Positions 8,317-16,604 of a DNA stretch of 31,707 nt are shown here, in pieces (the stretch's first letter is position 1; every line of letters starts with the position of its first letter). The translations under genes were made by a program, and so were the position numbers. The DNA lies in assembly GCF_036641015.1 (NCBI RefSeq), contig NZ_JAVWFO010000018.1, positions 1 to 31,707 of the forward strand, in the 5' to 3' direction. The DNA comes from Anaerorhabdus sp036641015 (GTDB taxonomy: Bacteria > Bacillota_I > Bacilli_A > Erysipelotrichales > Erysipelotrichaceae). A model generated the notes under the pieces. The model ran no database searches, was not told where the DNA came from, and saw only the letters and a list, made by a program, of their open reading frames with translations.

Positions 8317-10833
8317 ATGACAAAATACACACCAATGATGGAACAATACCTAGAAGTAAAGAAGGGATACTTAGATGCCCTTGTTTTTTATCGTCTAGGA
8401 GATTTCTATGAAATGTTCTTTGATGATGCAAAAATAGCTTCAAGTGAATTAGATTTAGTACTTACAGGTAGAAATGCTGGTGTTGAAGATAAAGTACCTA
8501 TGTGTGGAGTTCCTCATCATGCGGTTACTTCATATATTCAACGACTTGTACAAAGAGGATACAAAGTAGCAATTGTTGAACAACTAGAAGATCCATCAGT
8601 TGCACAAGGAATTGTTAAACGTGATGTTGTAAAAGTAGTTACACCAGGAACTATTATGGATGAAATAACAGATGAAAAAAATAGTATTTATTTGGCTAGT
8701 ATTGTTGATTTTCATTATGGGTTTGCATTATCAATAGTCGAGATGTCCACAGGTGAAACGATCCTTAAAAACATTGATCGTAATTGGGTGCTTTTAACAC
8801 AAACAATTCTTAAAAATAATATCAAAGAAGTTGTAGTTCACAATGGATTTGATGAAAAAGGTATTAAAATATTACGTGAATTAGGTAATGTTGTAATTTC
8901 GTATTGTGATGAAGCGAGTGTTGAGGAACAATATTTAGATTTATGTGAAAATATTAAAGAAGAAAGAAATTTAGAAGCATATGGATTAATGCTTCACTAT
9001 TTAGAAGCCACACAAAAGAAAATGCTTGGGCATTTACAAATGGTTGAAATAGAAAAAGAAGATGAAGTATTATATATGGATTTTTCGACTCAACAAAACT
9101 TAGAGTTAGTAATACCATTGAGAGTACAAAGTAAAAGTGAAACACTTTGGAGTTTTATGGATCGTTGTCAAAGTGCAATGGGTTCAAGGTTACTTAAAAA
9201 ATGGGTTGAAAAGCCATTAGTTGATAAAAAGAAAATCGAGTTACGTTTAGATCGAGTAGAATCATTAATGAAAAACTTTATGGCAAGAGAAGAATTAAAA
9301 GAAAATCTTGGCAAAGTATATGATGTGCAGAGATTAATTGCGAGAGTTGCGATGGGCAATGCTAATGCAATGGATTGTATTCGTCTACAAAAAACGCTAA
9401 AGGTAGTGCCAGCAATTTTTGATTGTTTACAAGATCCTGTATTTGATGATTTGAAAAAAGGTGATCGTTTAATTGATTTACATGAACAAATCGAAAATGC
9501 TTTTGTAGAGAATCCTCCTTTAACTATTAAAGAAGGTGGTATGTTTCAAGAAGGGTATAGTAAAGAATTAGATGAGATTAGAAGTATACAAAAACAAGGT
9601 AAAGACTGGATACTGGCGTTAGAGAATAGTGAAAAAGAAAAGACAGGAGTTAAAACTTTAAAGATAGGTTATAACAGAGTCTTTGGATATTATATTGAAG
9701 TAAGTAAAGGTGCAGTGGCACAAATTAAAGATGAATATGGATATATACGTAAGCAAACATTAACAAATTGTGAACGATACGTAACACAAGAATTAAAAGA
9801 AAAAGAAGATGCAATATTACATGCGGAAGAACGTTCAATTCGTAAAGAGTTACAATTATTCCAAGAGTTACTTGAAAAAATTAAGGGTTATTTACCTAAA
9901 CTTCAAAAATTAGCTGCTATCTTATCTGAAATTGATTGTATTTATGCGTTAAGTAGTTTGTGTAGTGAACAGGGTTATGTACGTCCTATCTTTACGGGAA
10001 AAGATGTTGAAATAGTACAAGGCCGTCATCCTATTCTAGATAAAATGATGAAAGAAAAACGATATGTCTCTAATGATTTATTAATGAATGATGAGAATGA
10101 GATATTAATTATTACTGGTCCTAATATGGGTGGTAAGAGCACGTATATGCGTCAAATTGCATTAATAGTAGTTATGGCTCAAATGGGATGTTTTGTTCCG
10201 TGTAAGAGTTGTCAAATACCATTATTTGATAAAATATTTACACGTATTGGAGCAAGTGATGATATCCTTTCTGGACAATCTACTTTTATGGTGGAAATGG
10301 CAGAAGCAAATCAAGCTTTAACACTAGCGACAAATAAATCATTAATTTTATTTGATGAAATTGGACGAGGGACTTCAACCTATGATGGGATGGCATTAGC
10401 ACAATCGATGATTGAGTATATTGCATCATGTATTCATGCGAAAACATTATTTTCAACTCATTATCATGAATTAACCTCACTTGAAGAAAATATTAATTGT
10501 GTCAAAAACGTTCATGTGGAAGTTCATGAAGAAGATGATCATGTGACATTTATGTATCGTGTAAAAAAAGGAAAAGCGGATCGCTCATATGGTATTAATG
10601 TTGCGAAACTTGCGAAACTTCCGGATTCAGTATTAAACCGTGCTAAGGACTTATTAAAGGAATTAGAAAGTAAAAAACGCGTAGTTCAACAATCGTATCA
10701 AATCGTTGAACTTAAGAAAGAGGATACAAAAGAATCTAAAATTGCGGAATTATTGAATCAAGTTAATCCAAATGAATTAACGCCGATTCAAGCTTTACAG
10801 ATGATCATAGATTTAAAAAATCATCTTAAATAA
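8317..10833 (+). CDS. mutS: DNA mismatch repair protein MutS
   Basis: MutS recognises base mismatches and recruits MutL. The protein has 838 residues from ATG 8317. The mismatch-binding Phe-X-Glu is in GDFYEMF (F30, E32), Walker A GPNMGGKS is at 601-608, and the Walker B/signature region reads LFDEIGRGTSTYDG. An in-frame TTG at 8308 has a better spaced AAGGA (8298-8302), but MTKYTPMMEQY is the usual family N-terminus, so I prefer the ATG; the difference is three residues. MutL is usually the next gene; here it lies 12 kb downstream. The first small-RNA locus follows directly. Confidence 0.97.
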   Translation: MTKYTPMMEQYLEVKKGYLDALVFYRLGDFYEMFFDDAKIASSELDLVLTGRNAGVEDKVPMCGVPHHAVTSYIQRLVQRGYKVAIVEQLEDPSVAQGIVKRDVVKVVTPGTIMDEITDEKNSIYLASIVDFHYGFALSIVEMSTGETILKNIDRNWVLLTQTILKNNIKEVVVHNGFDEKGIKILRELGNVVISYCDEASVEEQYLDLCENIKEERNLEAYGLMLHYLEATQKKMLGHLQMVEIEKEDEVLYMDFSTQQNLELVIPLRVQSKSETLWSFMDRCQSAMGSRLLKKWVEKPLVDKKKIELRLDRVESLMKNFMAREELKENLGKVYDVQRLIARVAMGNANAMDCIRLQKTLKVVPAIFDCLQDPVFDDLKKGDRLIDLHEQIENAFVENPPLTIKEGGMFQEGYSKELDEIRSIQKQGKDWILALENSEKEKTGVKTLKIGYNRVFGYYIEVSKGAVAQIKDEYGYIRKQTLTNCERYVTQELKEKEDAILHAEERSIRKELQLFQELLEKIKGYLPKLQKLAAILSEIDCIYALSSLCSEQGYVRPIFTGKDVEIVQGRHPILDKMMKEKRYVSNDLLMNDENEILIITGPNMGGKSTYMRQIALIVVMAQMGCFVPCKSCQIPLFDKIFTRIGASDDILSGQSTFMVEMAEANQALTLATNKSLILFDEIGRGTSTYDGMALAQSMIEYIASCIHAKTLFSTHYHELTSLEENINCVKNVHVEVHEEDDHVTFMYRVKKGKADRSYGINVAKLAKLPDSVLNRAKDLLKELESKKRVVQQSYQIVELKKEDTKESKIAELLNQVNPNELTPIQALQMIIDLKNHLK

Positions 10834-10884
10834 CATAATTTCACATATTGTAAACATTTTGTAGCGTTAGAGTATTGGTATATT
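10833..10884 (+). promoter_or_regulatory. Promoter and direct repeat of small-RNA locus 1
   Basis: An extended -10 (TG at 10876-10877, then TATATT 10879-10884) sets the likely start near 10890. ACATA occurs at 10833 and 10843, a 10-bp direct repeat at about -57 and -47, as in the other three loci. It begins at the last base of mutS. Confidence 0.6.
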
Positions 10885-10890
10885 AGTATC

Positions 10891-11001
10891 AAGCAAGAGA
10901 TAATACCTTGCGATTTATTAACACAAACCCCTAATGTGTTGATAAAATTCTATCCCCTTATATATAAATAAAAAGAAAACTCCAATTAGGAGTTTTTCTT
11001 T
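10891..11001 (+). ncRNA. Small RNA, C-rich four-copy family, copy 1
   Basis: The roughly 111-nt predicted transcript has hairpin 1 GCAAG/CTTGC (10893-10897, 10907-10911), hairpin 2 with an 11-bp stem (10915-10925 with 10935-10945, one G·U) and loop AACCCCTAA, the shared single-stranded motif ATTCTATCCCCTTATATA (10947-10964), and a terminator of eight pairs (10976-10983 with 10989-10996) followed by T-rich sequence. There is no ORF with a ribosome site. Loop and linker C-runs are kept in all copies while stem sequences change, which indicates an RNA and not a protein or a DNA element. A role pairing to Shine–Dalgarno sequences is inferred. The gene-free stretch 10834-11195 holds this RNA and the control region of the following operon. 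Confidence 0.72.
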
Positions 11002-11027
11002 GTATTTAAGGGCTTTTTGACTATACT
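11000..11027 (+). promoter_or_regulatory. Possible distal promoter of the PRD-regulator operon
   Basis: TTGTAT (11000-11005), 16 bases, TATACT (11022-11027). If used, transcripts would carry the alternative hairpins at 11036-11093 as a leader. The -35 is poor. Confidence 0.3.
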
Positions 11028-11035
11028 TAAGATAG

Positions 11036-11093
11036 GACATAGTTGAGTTTTAGACTTAATTATGTCTTTTAATATGGTGATTATTCAACTATG
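11036..11093 (+). promoter_or_regulatory. Mutually exclusive hairpins, possible attenuator or operator
   Basis: Positions 11036-11048 pair with 11054-11066 (13 pairs, two G·U, five-base loop) and are followed by TTTT. The inner part CATAGTTGA (11038-11046) is also perfectly complementary to TCAACTATG (11085-11093), so the two structures exclude each other. This is the layout of an attenuator; it could alternatively be a DNA operator. Confidence 0.4.
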
Positions 11094-11106
11094 CATAAAA
11101 TCAAAA

Positions 11107-11171
11107 TTGCAAAAAAAATAAAGTATTTTGCAAAAAGTAAAAAAACATTGCAACTTTGGTCATGCTAGACT
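11107..11171 (+). promoter_or_regulatory. Phased TTGCAA triplet and extended -10 promoter of the PRD-regulator operon
   Basis: The palindrome TTGCAA occurs at 11107, 11128 and 11148, i.e. 21 and 20 bp apart, two helical turns each. The first two form the larger inverted repeat TTGCAAAA/TTTTGCAA. An extended -10, TG-C-TAGACT (TAGACT 11166-11171), lies 13 bases after the last site and has no good -35, consistent with activation from the repeats. No sigma-54 -24/-12 pair is seen. Confidence 0.5.
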
Positions 11172-11195
11172 TTGGATAAAGAAAGGAGACATCAT

Positions 11196-13106
11196 ATGGA
11201 AAAATTAAAGCAAAGACAATTAGATATATTAAAATTATTCGTTACTTCAGGTAAACCGATTAATACACAAGAGTTGTGCGAGAAGTTCGATAAAAGTGAG
11301 AGAACAATACATTATGATGTCATCGAAATAAAAAACTTTCTTCAGAAAAACAACATCGAATTAAAGATGAAATCGAAACAAGGATACTACATACCCGCAT
11401 CTGAGAAAATCTTGTGTGTTAATCTAGTAAATACAACAGATGATAAAAAGCATATCGCAAGTTTATACCAAAGAAAAAAGTTGAGTGAAGAAATATTGAT
11501 ATATTTATCACTTAAAAATAGAGCAATATCAATTGAAGAATGTTTACAAGATTTAGCAATCTCTCAATCCACATTTATAAGAGCTGTTAATAAGATTAAC
11601 GAATCAAGAAAAGCTATCAACATTATTAAATGTAAATCGGGATATATCCTAGGTGGAGAAGAAAAAGAATTACGTTATGAAATAGCTATGCTTCTATCTT
11701 CTTACTTTGAAGGTAAAACAATTATTAATGAATGGTTTGATGAACTTCCTTATGTCTTAAGAAACATGTTTACGATTGATCAATTAATTGATGTAAGTGA
11801 GTCAATTAAAGAAGTTAATGGAAAATATAATGTGTGGATATCAAACAAAAATTTCTTAAATATTTCAAGTTATTGTTTAATACAAACATTTAGAAAACAT
11901 GCCCACAAATGTGTTAAAGATGAAGTTGAAGATTTAGAAGAGTTTAATTATGCATATGATATTTTAAGAAAGGTAAATCACACCGATACAATAGAAGCAA
12001 TTGAGTTGAGTTTGCTTGTTGATTATATGTTTAGAAATGGAGTAATAACACCAACTGAAAAAACTTTATTCTATTCAATAGAAAATGATGTAAATAATAT
12101 TGTTGATAAAATTGAATCAAAATGCAAAGGATTAGGTTTAGTTCTATCGATAAATGAATTAAAAAAAGATTTGCAACTTCACTTGTCTCATTATCTAAAA
12201 CTAGAAAAATACAATTTAAAATTTGAAGACGTTTATGTGACAGAAGAAATAAAAGTAAAATATAAAAACTTATTTGAAATAGCTTCACAATCAGTAAATG
12301 AATTTGAAAATAAATTTAATACGGAAATGAATGATACAGAGTTAAGTTATATTGCAATTTATATTTATAAAAATATATTAAATACTAAAAATGATCTAAC
12401 AAGAGTATACATTGTTTGTGCTACTGGTAAAGGACTATCAAATCTATTAACTACACGAATTAAAAATGTATTTCCACAACTAGAAATTGTTGGACAAACA
12501 AGTGCATTTGGGTTATCAACAATTAGCGAAAAAGTGGACTTCATTATATCAACAGTAGATTTACCAGAAATTACAACGCCGGTAGTAAAAATATCAGTAA
12601 TACTTGCGGATGATGATATACAAAGGATTCAGGGATTTATTAATTTTGGGAAAACTGAGAATAAATATTCATTTCAAGACAATAAATTATTTTACAACAA
12701 AAAATATGATCCGTTTAATCTTGTAGACATAAATATGGAATCAGAAAAAGCTGAACTTGCAAGTATATCAGGTGTTATTGCGAAGTTAACATTAACATTA
12801 CTTGAATACGTATCAATGATAGGTGAAGGACTTAGTCTAAACTCAGATATATTACTGGGACTTGTGATTCATATGAATATGGCAATACCTAGATGGTTTG
12901 AAGAGAAAGAAACAGAAATAGATGAAGAAGTTGAAAAAGGCTATGAACTTATTATGAATCATTACAGTGAGATATATCGCAAGATGGAAAAATTCTTTGA
13001 ACTAGTTGAAAAGAGTTTGCTAGTTACAATATCAAGAAAAGAACGTTATGCATTCTATATGTATTTATTAAACAGAGAGGAAATAGAAAATGAAGATTTT
13101 AATTAA
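11196..13106 (+). CDS. PRD-containing transcriptional regulator with EIIB-like domain (BglG/MtlR-type)
   Basis: The 636-residue protein starts with a helix-turn-helix (about 1-60, KSERTIHYDV). A degenerate PRD-like region (about 160-280) and a clearer PRD (about 290-395, H329/H332) follow, then an EIIB-like domain with P-loop cysteine C408 in VCATGKGLS and a C-terminal PRD-like helical region containing VIHMNMAIPR (H559). Such regulators read PTS phosphorylation at PRD histidines and EIIB cysteines. In the second PRD, the histidine expected near LHF is replaced (ELSYIAIYI, Y389). No AAA+ domain is present, so it is not a LevR/DgaR sigma-54 activator. I chose ATG 11196 with GAAAGGAG 11181-11188; an upstream TTG at 11172 contains the ribosome site itself. 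It overlaps the next gene by 17 bases and probably controls the operon it heads. Confidence 0.85.
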   Translation: MEKLKQRQLDILKLFVTSGKPINTQELCEKFDKSERTIHYDVIEIKNFLQKNNIELKMKSKQGYYIPASEKILCVNLVNTTDDKKHIASLYQRKKLSEEILIYLSLKNRAISIEECLQDLAISQSTFIRAVNKINESRKAINIIKCKSGYILGGEEKELRYEIAMLLSSYFEGKTIINEWFDELPYVLRNMFTIDQLIDVSESIKEVNGKYNVWISNKNFLNISSYCLIQTFRKHAHKCVKDEVEDLEEFNYAYDILRKVNHTDTIEAIELSLLVDYMFRNGVITPTEKTLFYSIENDVNNIVDKIESKCKGLGLVLSINELKKDLQLHLSHYLKLEKYNLKFEDVYVTEEIKVKYKNLFEIASQSVNEFENKFNTEMNDTELSYIAIYIYKNILNTKNDLTRVYIVCATGKGLSNLLTTRIKNVFPQLEIVGQTSAFGLSTISEKVDFIISTVDLPEITTPVVKISVILADDDIQRIQGFINFGKTENKYSFQDNKLFYNKKYDPFNLVDINMESEKAELASISGVIAKLTLTLLEYVSMIGEGLSLNSDILLGLVIHMNMAIPRWFEEKETEIDEEVEKGYELIMNHYSEIYRKMEKFFELVEKSLLVTISRKERYAFYMYLLNREEIENEDFN

Positions 13107-14202
13107 GGGTGGCAATGCCCTAATTGGTTCAACATTTGAGTTGTTTGATATTTTAATTGATAATGATTTAATTGTAAAAATTGGAAAAGATATTCAATGT
13201 GAAGATGCGAAAGTAATTGATGCAACAGGTAAATATATAGCACCGGGATTTATTGATATTCATACTCATTGCTATCCTATTGAACCACTTGGACTTGATC
13301 CAGATGTACTTGGTATTGAAAGATGGGCAAGTACAATTGTAGATGCTGGAACTGCTGGCGCATGTAACTTTGAAGATTTTAATAAAAACTATATAGAGAA
13401 ATGTAAAACAAGAGTTTATTCATTGCTTAATGTTTCAAATTATGGATTGAAGTTTAAACATGAATTAGATGATTTATCGAAAATAGATGAAAAAGCAATA
13501 AGTGATATTGTGAAAAAGTATCCTGATAAAATTGTTGGATTTAAAGCAAGAGCAAGCCAAAGTGTTGTTAATGAAATGGGTATTAAACCAATTGAAATGG
13601 CAGCAAACATAGCACACGAAAATAAAAAACCTTTAATGGTACACATTGGAAATTATCCTCCTCATTTAGAAGATGTGCTTAATTGTTTAGATACAGGTGA
13701 TGTAATTACACATACATATCATGGTAAAGCGGGTGGTATCTTAACTAAAGATAAATCAGCAATTATTGATGAAGCACTAAGTGCTAGAAATCGTGGTGTA
13801 TTGTTTGATATCGGTCATGGATCAGCAAGCTTCAGTTTTGAAGTTTATAAAAAAGCTCGTAGTCTTGGATTCAATTGCGATTTAATATCATCTGACTTGC
13901 ATGTGGAAAATTATAATGGACCAGTATTTAACATGGTAGAGGTAGTTAATAAAATTATTAATTGTGGTGAACCAATAGAAGATGCAATTAATAAGTGTAC
14001 AAGTGTTCCTGCAAAGCATTTTGGATTAAAGCAATTAGGAGAATTAAAAGAAGGTAATTTAGGAGATGTATTTATTTTCAAAATTATTGATTGCATTGAA
14101 GAAGTGATAGATTCCATTGGGGATAAACTAGTATTGAATAAGAAAATAAAGCCAGAATGTTTAATTGTTAGTAGGGGTGAAAAAAGTGGAATTTATCAGT
14201 AA
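13090..14202 (+). CDS. Amidohydrolase-superfamily deacetylase, EF_0837/Atu3266 family
   Basis: This 370-residue metal-dependent hydrolase shows H58-T-H60 on the first strand, a probable carboxylated lysine K152 (GFKARAS), metal histidines H185 (MVHIGNYP) and H208 (ITHTYHG), and catalytic aspartate D269 (SSDLHVENYNGP). The best family match from memory is the EF_0837/Atu3266 deacetylase group, in which in-vitro ester or amide deacetylation has been reported and the physiological substrate is unclear. Its place before a DgaE/DgaF pair suggests that it removes an acetyl or similar group from an amino-sugar acid, which is inference. Ribosome site AGAGAGG; overlaps the regulator gene by 17 bases. 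Confidence 0.85.
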   Translation: MKILIKGGNALIGSTFELFDILIDNDLIVKIGKDIQCEDAKVIDATGKYIAPGFIDIHTHCYPIEPLGLDPDVLGIERWASTIVDAGTAGACNFEDFNKNYIEKCKTRVYSLLNVSNYGLKFKHELDDLSKIDEKAISDIVKKYPDKIVGFKARASQSVVNEMGIKPIEMAANIAHENKKPLMVHIGNYPPHLEDVLNCLDTGDVITHTYHGKAGGILTKDKSAIIDEALSARNRGVLFDIGHGSASFSFEVYKKARSLGFNCDLISSDLHVENYNGPVFNMVEVVNKIINCGEPIEDAINKCTSVPAKHFGLKQLGELKEGNLGDVFIFKIIDCIEEVIDSIGDKLVLNKKIKPECLIVSRGEKSGIYQ

Positions 14203-14542
14203 TGAACTAAAAAAAATAGATAGAAATGAATATGATGTACAAGTAGTAGAAACAATATTTAATGAATTATATAGTTGCTTAAGTGATAAGGGTGTTGTTG
14301 TTGATGAACCGACATGTGAACAAATGTACTTAAATCATTTATTAGCACTTAGTAAAAGAATCAGCAAAGCTGAATTAGTAGAAGAAATGGACTTGAATTG
14401 CTTAGATGAAATATCAGAGGATTCATGGCAAATAGCAGAATATGCAGTAAGCGAAATATTCGCAAAATATGACTTAGCAATGAACAAAACAGAATGTTTC
14501 TTGATTGCCACTCATATTGAAATAAATAAAAGGAGAGATTAG
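14186..14542 (+). CDS. Stand-alone PRD protein, EF_0829 family
   Basis: The protein is 118 residues long from GTG 14186, which sits five bases after TAGGGGTGA (14172-14180). TTG 14165 and GTG 14177 are in-frame alternatives without such a site. It consists of a single PTS regulation domain with the two typical histidines in NHLLALSKRI and ATHIEINK. It has no DNA- or RNA-binding domain, so it may act as a phosphorylation-dependent partner of the large PRD regulator or of the transport proteins that follow. It overlaps the deacetylase gene by 17 bases. Function is unproven in the family as I know it. Confidence 0.75.
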   Translation: MEFISNELKKIDRNEYDVQVVETIFNELYSCLSDKGVVVDEPTCEQMYLNHLLALSKRISKAELVEEMDLNCLDEISEDSWQIAEYAVSEIFAKYDLAMNKTECFLIATHIEINKRRD

Positions 14543-14545
14543 AAA

Positions 14546-14908
14546 ATGGAAAAAGAAATTTTAGTAGTAATTGGTCACAGAATGGGTAAAGGAGAAGCAG
14601 TAGCTCGTGGTGTTGAAAAAGCAGGCGGTAAAGCGATTGTAATTCCAGGAATGGCAGCAGACATGAAACTAGGGGATGTCATGAATGAAAATGACGCAAC
14701 ATTCGGTATTAGTTTTTGTGGAAGTGGTGGGGCAGGAGCTCTTGCTGCAGCTAACAAATACAAATGGAAAGTTAAATCAGAAATTCGTTCAATTGAAGGG
14801 GCATGCCAAGCGTTACGTGATGGATGTCATGTAATTGGATTAGGATTCATGGATGTTGAAGACTTGGGCTATCAATTAGTTGAAACATACAAAAAAATGC
14901 AAGGTTAG
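14546..14908 (+). CDS. Glycine-rich SFCGS family protein, EF_0830 type
   Basis: This 120-residue soluble protein carries the family motif SFCGSGGAGA (residues 56-65). The Rossmann-like start EILVVIGHRMGKGEAVARGVEKAGG and the cysteine in a glycine-rich loop recall PTS EIIB phosphocysteine loops, but the cysteine (C58) lies mid-protein and not at the end of the first strand as in EIIB. I therefore treat it as a possible, unproven energy-coupling or phosphocarrier subunit. Strong ribosome site AAAGGAGAG. It is always found with DUF4310-4312 genes in the clusters I recall. Confidence 0.78.
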   Translation: MEKEILVVIGHRMGKGEAVARGVEKAGGKAIVIPGMAADMKLGDVMNENDATFGISFCGSGGAGALAAANKYKWKVKSEIRSIEGACQALRDGCHVIGLGFMDVEDLGYQLVETYKKMQG

Positions 14909-14911
14909 TAT

Positions 14912-15202
14912 ATGGAAAGCGTACAAGTACTAAAAACAGTAAAAAAAGAAGTCACAGTAACTATGTCTGGACAAGGCATGGATGATACAGTTGGAAAAAT
15001 ATTCCAAATGTTAAGAAAAGAAGTTTTTAAAGAAATTGGCAAACCAATTGTTCAGATGGATACAGAAGAAGTACTATTTGAAAAAGTGGATGAAACAGAA
15101 AAAACAGAAAGATTTTTATTTGTATTCATGCCAAGAGTTAAAAAGTATTTCACTATTACAGCTCGTATAACTGTAACAGTAAAATATATAGATCTTGAAT
15201 AG
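14912..15202 (+). CDS. DUF4312 family protein, EF_0831 type
   Basis: This small 96-residue soluble protein has alternating beta-strand-like segments (TVKKEVTVTMSGQGMDD, FTITARITVTVKYIDLE) and a helical middle, and no cysteine or membrane segment. Its function is unknown. It sits three bases after the SFCGS gene and eleven before the DUF4311 membrane gene, so it is likely a cytoplasmic component of the same transport-like complex. Confidence 0.75.
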   Translation: MESVQVLKTVKKEVTVTMSGQGMDDTVGKIFQMLRKEVFKEIGKPIVQMDTEEVLFEKVDETEKTERFLFVFMPRVKKYFTITARITVTVKYIDLE

Positions 15203-15213
15203 GAGGATATGAC

Positions 15214-15930
15214 ATGATTGAGATCGTAATTTATTCAATTATTATCGGTGCAATCGGTGGGGGATGTATCGCTGCGGGAGCAGCAAGAATGTTCCACGCA
15301 CCAGAGATTCAAGCGATGGGGGCTTTTAGAACATTGGGAGAATTAAATGCATGTGCCGGGGACCCAGTTGCACACTTTAGTTTCGGTTTAGGTTTCTTCT
15401 TTAATGCAGCAGCATCAGCTGTTGCGGCAGGGGCAATGTCTGGGGATGTATTCCACCGTATTGTTCCAAACTGGTCAGCAGGATTATTGTTACTTAGAAA
15501 TAACAAAGTAGAAGATACACTTTATAATCCAGGCAAGATGTTTATTACAGGTGCTGGAGTAGGTGCAGTTGTAGTAACATTCCTAAACACAGTAGCAAGT
15601 ATGATTCCAGATAAACTTGCAATGATTGCTGGAAGCGTATTAAACCCAGCAGCAACATGGTTGTTAAATCCAGTAATGCCAGCTATTTTCTGGTTAGCAG
15701 CAATGGATGCAGGGAAAACAACAGGTTTATGGGGAACAATCCTTGGTGGTGTTTCAGCATTAGTTTCAGGTAATGCCGTTCCAGGTATCGTATTAGGTAT
15801 TCTAATTGGTAAATCAGCAGAAGAAAATGGATATAAGAGTAACATCGTTCGTATCTTAATTGCTATCGTAGTAATTATGTTCGTTGCTATTGCTTACTTC
15901 AGAGGATTCTTCGCACAATTCGGATTTTAG
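15214..15930 (+). CDS. DUF4311 integral membrane protein, EF_0832 type
   Basis: The 238 residues contain about six hydrophobic helices (first at 3-25, last at about 210-230) and many Gly/Ala residues. The conserved-looking polar loop AFRTLGELNACAGDPVAHFSFG between helices 1 and 2 and NPAATWLLNPVMPA later could line a substrate path. Ribosome site GGAGGA. Codon choice (TTC, GGT-rich) suggests high expression. Together with DUF4310 it probably forms the membrane part of a transporter; no transport activity is known to me. Confidence 0.8.
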   Translation: MIEIVIYSIIIGAIGGGCIAAGAARMFHAPEIQAMGAFRTLGELNACAGDPVAHFSFGLGFFFNAAASAVAAGAMSGDVFHRIVPNWSAGLLLLRNNKVEDTLYNPGKMFITGAGVGAVVVTFLNTVASMIPDKLAMIAGSVLNPAATWLLNPVMPAIFWLAAMDAGKTTGLWGTILGGVSALVSGNAVPGIVLGILIGKSAEENGYKSNIVRILIAIVVIMFVAIAYFRGFFAQFGF

Positions 15931-15942
15931 AGGGGGATTAAT

Positions 15943-16587
15943 ATGAAAAAGAAATTTTCAGAAAAATTGAATGACTTCCTAATGAAAGATGAAGCTTTCA
16001 TCTTACTAATCATGGGAGCAGCAGCTGCAATCTTTACAGGTACATTCTTATATATTAAATTTGGTACAGGAGCATTCAATGATGTTTCTATCGTTGCTAT
16101 GTTAAAAGAAGGATTAGATGGTGGCTCATATTCTGCAGCAGCAGGATTTGCCGCAGGATTTCTAATTGCTCGTATACTAGAAGGACCATTAGTTGGTATC
16201 CTTGATATTGGTGGTTCATTAATGACTGGTGTTGGTATTGGTATTCCAGCGTTATTACTATCTATGAATATTCAATTCCCATTTGACAACTTCTTGTTTG
16301 CTTTAGGGACAGGAGCTGTAATTGGTTTAATTTTAGGTATTATCATTATTGCAATTCGTAAATTCGTTCCAAAAGGAGTTGCAGTTGGTGGTACAAGTAT
16401 TATGATGGGTGCAGGAAATGCAACAGGTCGTTACTTAGGACCACTTATCATCATTGCTGCTACTCAATTCAATGTATATGCTGGTTTAGGTGCTTTAATT
16501 GGTGCTGCAGTATTCTACAAATTAGAAAAAGAAATAACTGGTGGAGCAATCCTAGGTGCAATGATTTTAGGAGCTATTTTCCTATAA
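15943..16587 (+). CDS. DUF4310 integral membrane protein, EF_0833 type
   Basis: The 214 residues contain about six membrane helices after a short charged N-terminus; the loop LARILEGPLVGILDIGGSLM and the stretch GVAVGGTSIMMGAGNATGRYLGP are glycine-rich. It pairs with the preceding DUF4311 gene. Its ribosome site AGGGGGAT (15931-15938) is unusually G-rich for this window and is complementary to the CCCC motif of the four small RNAs (see findings). Function is unproven; substrate uptake is the inference. Confidence 0.8.
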   Translation: MKKKFSEKLNDFLMKDEAFILLIMGAAAAIFTGTFLYIKFGTGAFNDVSIVAMLKEGLDGGSYSAAAGFAAGFLIARILEGPLVGILDIGGSLMTGVGIGIPALLLSMNIQFPFDNFLFALGTGAVIGLILGIIIIAIRKFVPKGVAVGGTSIMMGAGNATGRYLGPLIIIAATQFNVYAGLGALIGAAVFYKLEKEITGGAILGAMILGAIFL

Positions 16588-16604
16588 TAGTGAGAGGTTA
16601 AAAA

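Noticed and set aside
11100..11195. Sigma-54 promoter for the DgaEF operon, as in Salmonella dga
   Set aside because: No GG-N10-GC -24/-12 pair is present, and the regulator has no AAA+ sigma-54 activation domain.
14546..14908. SFCGS protein as an ordinary PTS EIIB
   Set aside because: The cysteine is at residue 58 in a glycine-rich segment, not in the CxxGxGT/S loop after the first strand; only an analogy is kept.
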